Part shown: piece after piece, positions 5,897 to 7,705 of the stretch
Layout of the letters: every line of letters starts with the position of its first letter
How positions within the stretch are numbered: position 1 is the first letter of the stretch
Assembly (NCBI GenBank): GCA_003158705.1
Contig: PMKX01000032.1
Span: 1-7,705, forward strand
Origin: Actinomycetota bacterium
Lineage (GTDB): Bacteria; Actinomycetota; Thermoleophilia; UBA2241
Reading direction: 5' to 3'
DNA length: 7,705 bases
The notes under the pieces: model-generated
The model's input: the letters and a program-made list of their open reading frames with translations, nothing else
Told to the model about the DNA's origin: nothing
The model's database searches: none
Position numbers and translations under genes: made by a program

Positions 5897-6895
5897 ATGA
5901 CTGTTCGAGTAGGGGTCAACGGCTTTGGCCGCATCGGCCGTCTCCTGGTCCGTGCCGCACTGCGGCAAGGCGCCGATGTGGAGTTCGTGGCCATCAACGA
6001 TCTCATGGACCTGGCCACCATGCGCCACCTGTTCAAGTGGGATTCAGTGCACGGTCCCTGGGCCGGGACGGTGGAGGCCGACGGCGATGCGCTCATCATC
6101 GACGGCCGGCGCATCAAGATCCTCAACGAGACCGACCCCGCCAAGCTGCCCTGGAAGGCGCTGGGCGCTGAGGTGATCATCGAGTCCACCGGCTTCTTCA
6201 CCAAGCGCGACGACGCGGCCAAGCACCTGGCGGCGGGCGCACAGAAGGTCATCATCTCGGCGCCCGCCAAGGGTCCCGACCTCACGATCTGCCTGGGCGT
6301 CAACGAGGAGATGTACGACAAGAGCAAGCACCACGTCATCTCCAACGCCAGCTGCACCACCAACTGCTTGGCGCCGATGGCGAAGGTGCTGGTCGAGGAG
6401 TTCGGCATCGAGCGCGGCTTCATGACCACCATCCACGCCTACACGAACGACCAGAAGGTCCTCGACTACCCGCACAAGGACCTGCGCCGTGCTCGCGCCG
6501 CGGCCATGTCGATCATCCCGACGACCACCGGTGCCGCGCGTGCCGTCGCCCTGGTCATCCCCGAGCTCGAGGGCAGGATGGACGGCTTCTCCTTGCGGGT
6601 GCCTACGCCGGACGGCTCCTGCACCGACCTGGTGGCGGAGCTCAAGCGCGAGGTGACGGCCGACGAGGTCAACGCCGCGATGAAGAAGTGGGCGGACACC
6701 GGCCGCATGAAGGGCATCCTGCAGTACCAGGAGGACCCGATCGTCTCGACGGACGTGATCGGCAACAGCTTCTCGTCGATCTTCGACCCGGCGCTCACCA
6801 TGGCCAAGGGCAACATGGTCAAGTGCGTGTCGTGGTACGACAACGAGTGGGGCTACTCGTGTCGTCTGGTCGATCTGATGCAGCTCGTCCTCTGA
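5897..6895 (+). CDS. gap: Glyceraldehyde-3-phosphate dehydrogenase, type I (NAD-dependent)
   Basis: This 332-residue protein has normal GapA length. It oxidises and phosphorylates glyceraldehyde-3-phosphate to 1,3-bisphosphoglycerate with NAD+, as a cytoplasmic homotetramer. The Rossmann NAD domain opens with [11 protein letters not shown] (5–15); AIND ends in D35, the acidic residue that binds the adenosine ribose and disfavours NADP. The catalytic motif SNASCTTNC holds nucleophile C153, and [10 protein letters not shown] holds H180, the usual 27 residues apart. Downstream are [26 protein letters not shown] and WYDNEWGYS near the C-terminus. Pro192 matches the proline typical of NAD-specific catabolic GapA; the preceding residue is Tyr191 where Leu is common. 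It is followed by pgk, the next pathway step, 55 bases away, so the two are probably co-transcribed from the promoter near 5722. Confidence 0.99.
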   Translation: MTVRVGVNGFGRIGRLLVRAALRQGADVEFVAINDLMDLATMRHLFKWDSVHGPWAGTVEADGDALIIDGRRIKILNETDPAKLPWKALGAEVIIESTGFFTKRDDAAKHLAAGAQKVIISAPAKGPDLTICLGVNEEMYDKSKHHVISNASCTTNCLAPMAKVLVEEFGIERGFMTTIHAYTNDQKVLDYPHKDLRRARAAAMSIIPTTTGAARAVALVIPELEGRMDGFSLRVPTPDGSCTDLVAELKREVTADEVNAAMKKWADTGRMKGILQYQEDPIVSTDVIGNSFSSIFDPALTMAKGNMVKCVSWYDNEWGYSCRLVDLMQLVL

Positions 6896-6897
6896 GC

Positions 6898-6920
6898 ATG
6901 GCCGCACGTCCGGCGGCCGT
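6898..6920 (+). promoter_or_regulatory. Intercistronic hairpin between gap and pgk
   Basis: Immediately after the gap stop, GGCCGC (6900–6905) pairs with GCGGCC (6913–6918) around a 7-base loop. A G·T wobble and an A–T pair can extend it to 8 bp. There is no T-run. Such hairpins often protect the upstream message or lower read-through; here it could uncouple gap and pgk levels. Short GC stems arise easily in this base composition. Confidence 0.35.
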
Positions 6921-6937
6921 CTGAGTCTGTCTGCATC

Positions 6938-6945
6938 GAGGGAGG
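6938..6945 (+). promoter_or_regulatory. Ribosome binding site of pgk
   Basis: GAGGGAGG is a strong Shine-Dalgarno, 5 bases before GTG 6951 and 11 before the in-frame ATG 6957. The spacing favours GTG 6951, but both remain possible, differing by two residues. Confidence 0.65.
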
Positions 6946-6950
6946 CGCGC

Positions 6951-7705
6951 GTGGCCATGAAACGTTCGGTGACCGACTACCCCCTGGCCGGCAAGCGCGT
7001 GTTCGTGCGCGTCGACTTCAACGTGCCTCTCGAGGCCGGCGAGGTCGCCGACGACATGCGCATCCGTGCCGCCTTGCCTACTATCGCCTATCTACGTCAG
7101 CAGGGCTGCTCTCTGGTGCTGGCGTCGCATCTTGGCCGGCCCAAGGGGCAGGTCGTAGAGGGGTTGCGTCTGGCACCTGTGGCTCGGCGCCTGGCGACGC
7201 TTGTCGGCGACGAGGTGCAGAGTGTTCGCGACTGCGTGGGACCTGAGGTCGAGGCGGCGGCGCGCGCTCTCGGCCCAGGGAGCATGCTGCTGCTCGAGAA
7301 CGTGCGCTTCCACGCCGAGGAGACCGCCAACGACCCGCTGTTCGCCGCCAAGCTGGCGTCGCTGGCCGAGGTCTTCGTCAACGACGCCTTCGGCGCCGCG
7401 CACCGGGCGCACGCCTCCACAGAAGGCATCGCTCACTGTCTGCCCGCCGTAGCGGGGCTCCTGATGACGCGTGAGCTGGAGATGCTGGGCAGGCTGCTCG
7501 GCGATCCGGCGCGCCCGTTCGTGGTCGTGCTCGGCGGCGCCAAGGTGTCCGACAAGATCGGCGTCATCCGCAAGATGCTCGACGTCGCCGACGAGGTACT
7601 GATCGGCGGCGCCATGTGCTTTCCGCTGCTCAAGGCGCAGGGCCACGGCGTGGGCACGTCTCTGGTGGAGGCGGGCACGGAGCAGGTCGCGGCCGATGTC
7701 CTGGC
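6951..7705 (+). CDS. pgk: Phosphoglycerate kinase (partial, 3' end beyond window)
   Basis: The frame is open to the window end, giving 251 of about 390–400 residues. It covers the N-terminal 3-phosphoglycerate-binding domain and the start of the nucleotide domain. PGK transfers the acyl phosphate of 1,3-bisphosphoglycerate to ADP, the first ATP-forming step of glycolysis, using the product of the preceding gap gene. Visible signatures are KRVFVRVDFNVPL (15–27, with D22 and N24), DDMRIR, SHLGRPKG (59–66), LLLENVRFHAEE, VNDAFGAAHRAHAST, VVLGGAKVSDKIGVI (with the hinge-side lysine) and KAQGHGVGTSLVE. GTG 6951 is chosen from the GAGGGAGG spacing; ATG 6957 is the alternative. The motif IGGAMCFPLLKAQGH differs slightly from the common GGGMAYTFLKAQGH but is an ordinary variant. 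A tpiA gene often follows in this context but cannot be seen. Confidence 0.98.
   Translation, partial: MAMKRSVTDYPLAGKRVFVRVDFNVPLEAGEVADDMRIRAALPTIAYLRQQGCSLVLASHLGRPKGQVVEGLRLAPVARRLATLVGDEVQSVRDCVGPEVEAAARALGPGSMLLLENVRFHAEETANDPLFAAKLASLAEVFVNDAFGAAHRAHASTEGIAHCLPAVAGLLMTRELEMLGRLLGDPARPFVVVLGGAKVSDKIGVIRKMLDVADEVLIGGAMCFPLLKAQGHGVGTSLVEAGTEQVAADVL

Overview
The window is a high-G+C (about two thirds G+C by eye), tightly packed stretch of bacterial chromosome with every gene on the + strand. The order uvrA–uvrC–[ogt]–rapZ–yvcK–whiA, then gap–pgk, is the conserved arrangement of Actinobacteria (the rapZ–yvcK–whiA trio is also found in Firmicutes). GTG starts, strong third-position G/C and the whiA–gap–pgk linkage point to an actinobacterium. 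The two-helix membrane anchor on YvcK and the divergent WhiA suggest a deep-branching class (Thermoleophilia-, Rubrobacteria- or Coriobacteriia-like) rather than Streptomyces or Mycobacterium; this placement is inference.

Layout. Bases 1–189 are the 3' end of uvrA. uvrC (230–2077) follows after 40 bases. An O6-alkylguanine-DNA alkyltransferase gene (ogt, 2052–2588) overlaps the end of uvrC and the start of rapZ (2585–3460). rapZ overlaps yvcK (3457–4707) by 4 bases, and whiA (4715–5647) starts 7 bases after yvcK. These six genes look like one transcription unit. A 249-base gap (5648–5896) follows. It holds stem-loops that could end the upstream transcript, a perfect TATAAT box, and a leader with a strong hairpin in front of gap (5897–6895). 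pgk begins 55 bases after gap and runs off the window.

Function. The first half is DNA repair: UvrA and UvrC act in nucleotide excision repair, and Ogt directly reverses alkylation. The middle trio are regulators of carbon flux, cell envelope and division: RapZ is a nucleotide-binding protein, YvcK is linked to UDP-GlcNAc and gluconeogenic growth, and WhiA is a LAGLIDADG/HTH DNA-binding protein. The last pair are consecutive enzymes of lower glycolysis.

No clearly new system is present; this is a core chromosomal region. The points most worth checking are: a serine in place of one of the four iron-sulfur-cluster cysteines of UvrC; the insertion of ogt into the uvrC–rapZ junction; the membrane-anchored YvcK; and the whiA–gap interval, where mutually exclusive hairpins, a promoter-like box and a chain of small reading frames joined by 4-base stop/start overlaps lead exactly into the gap start codon.
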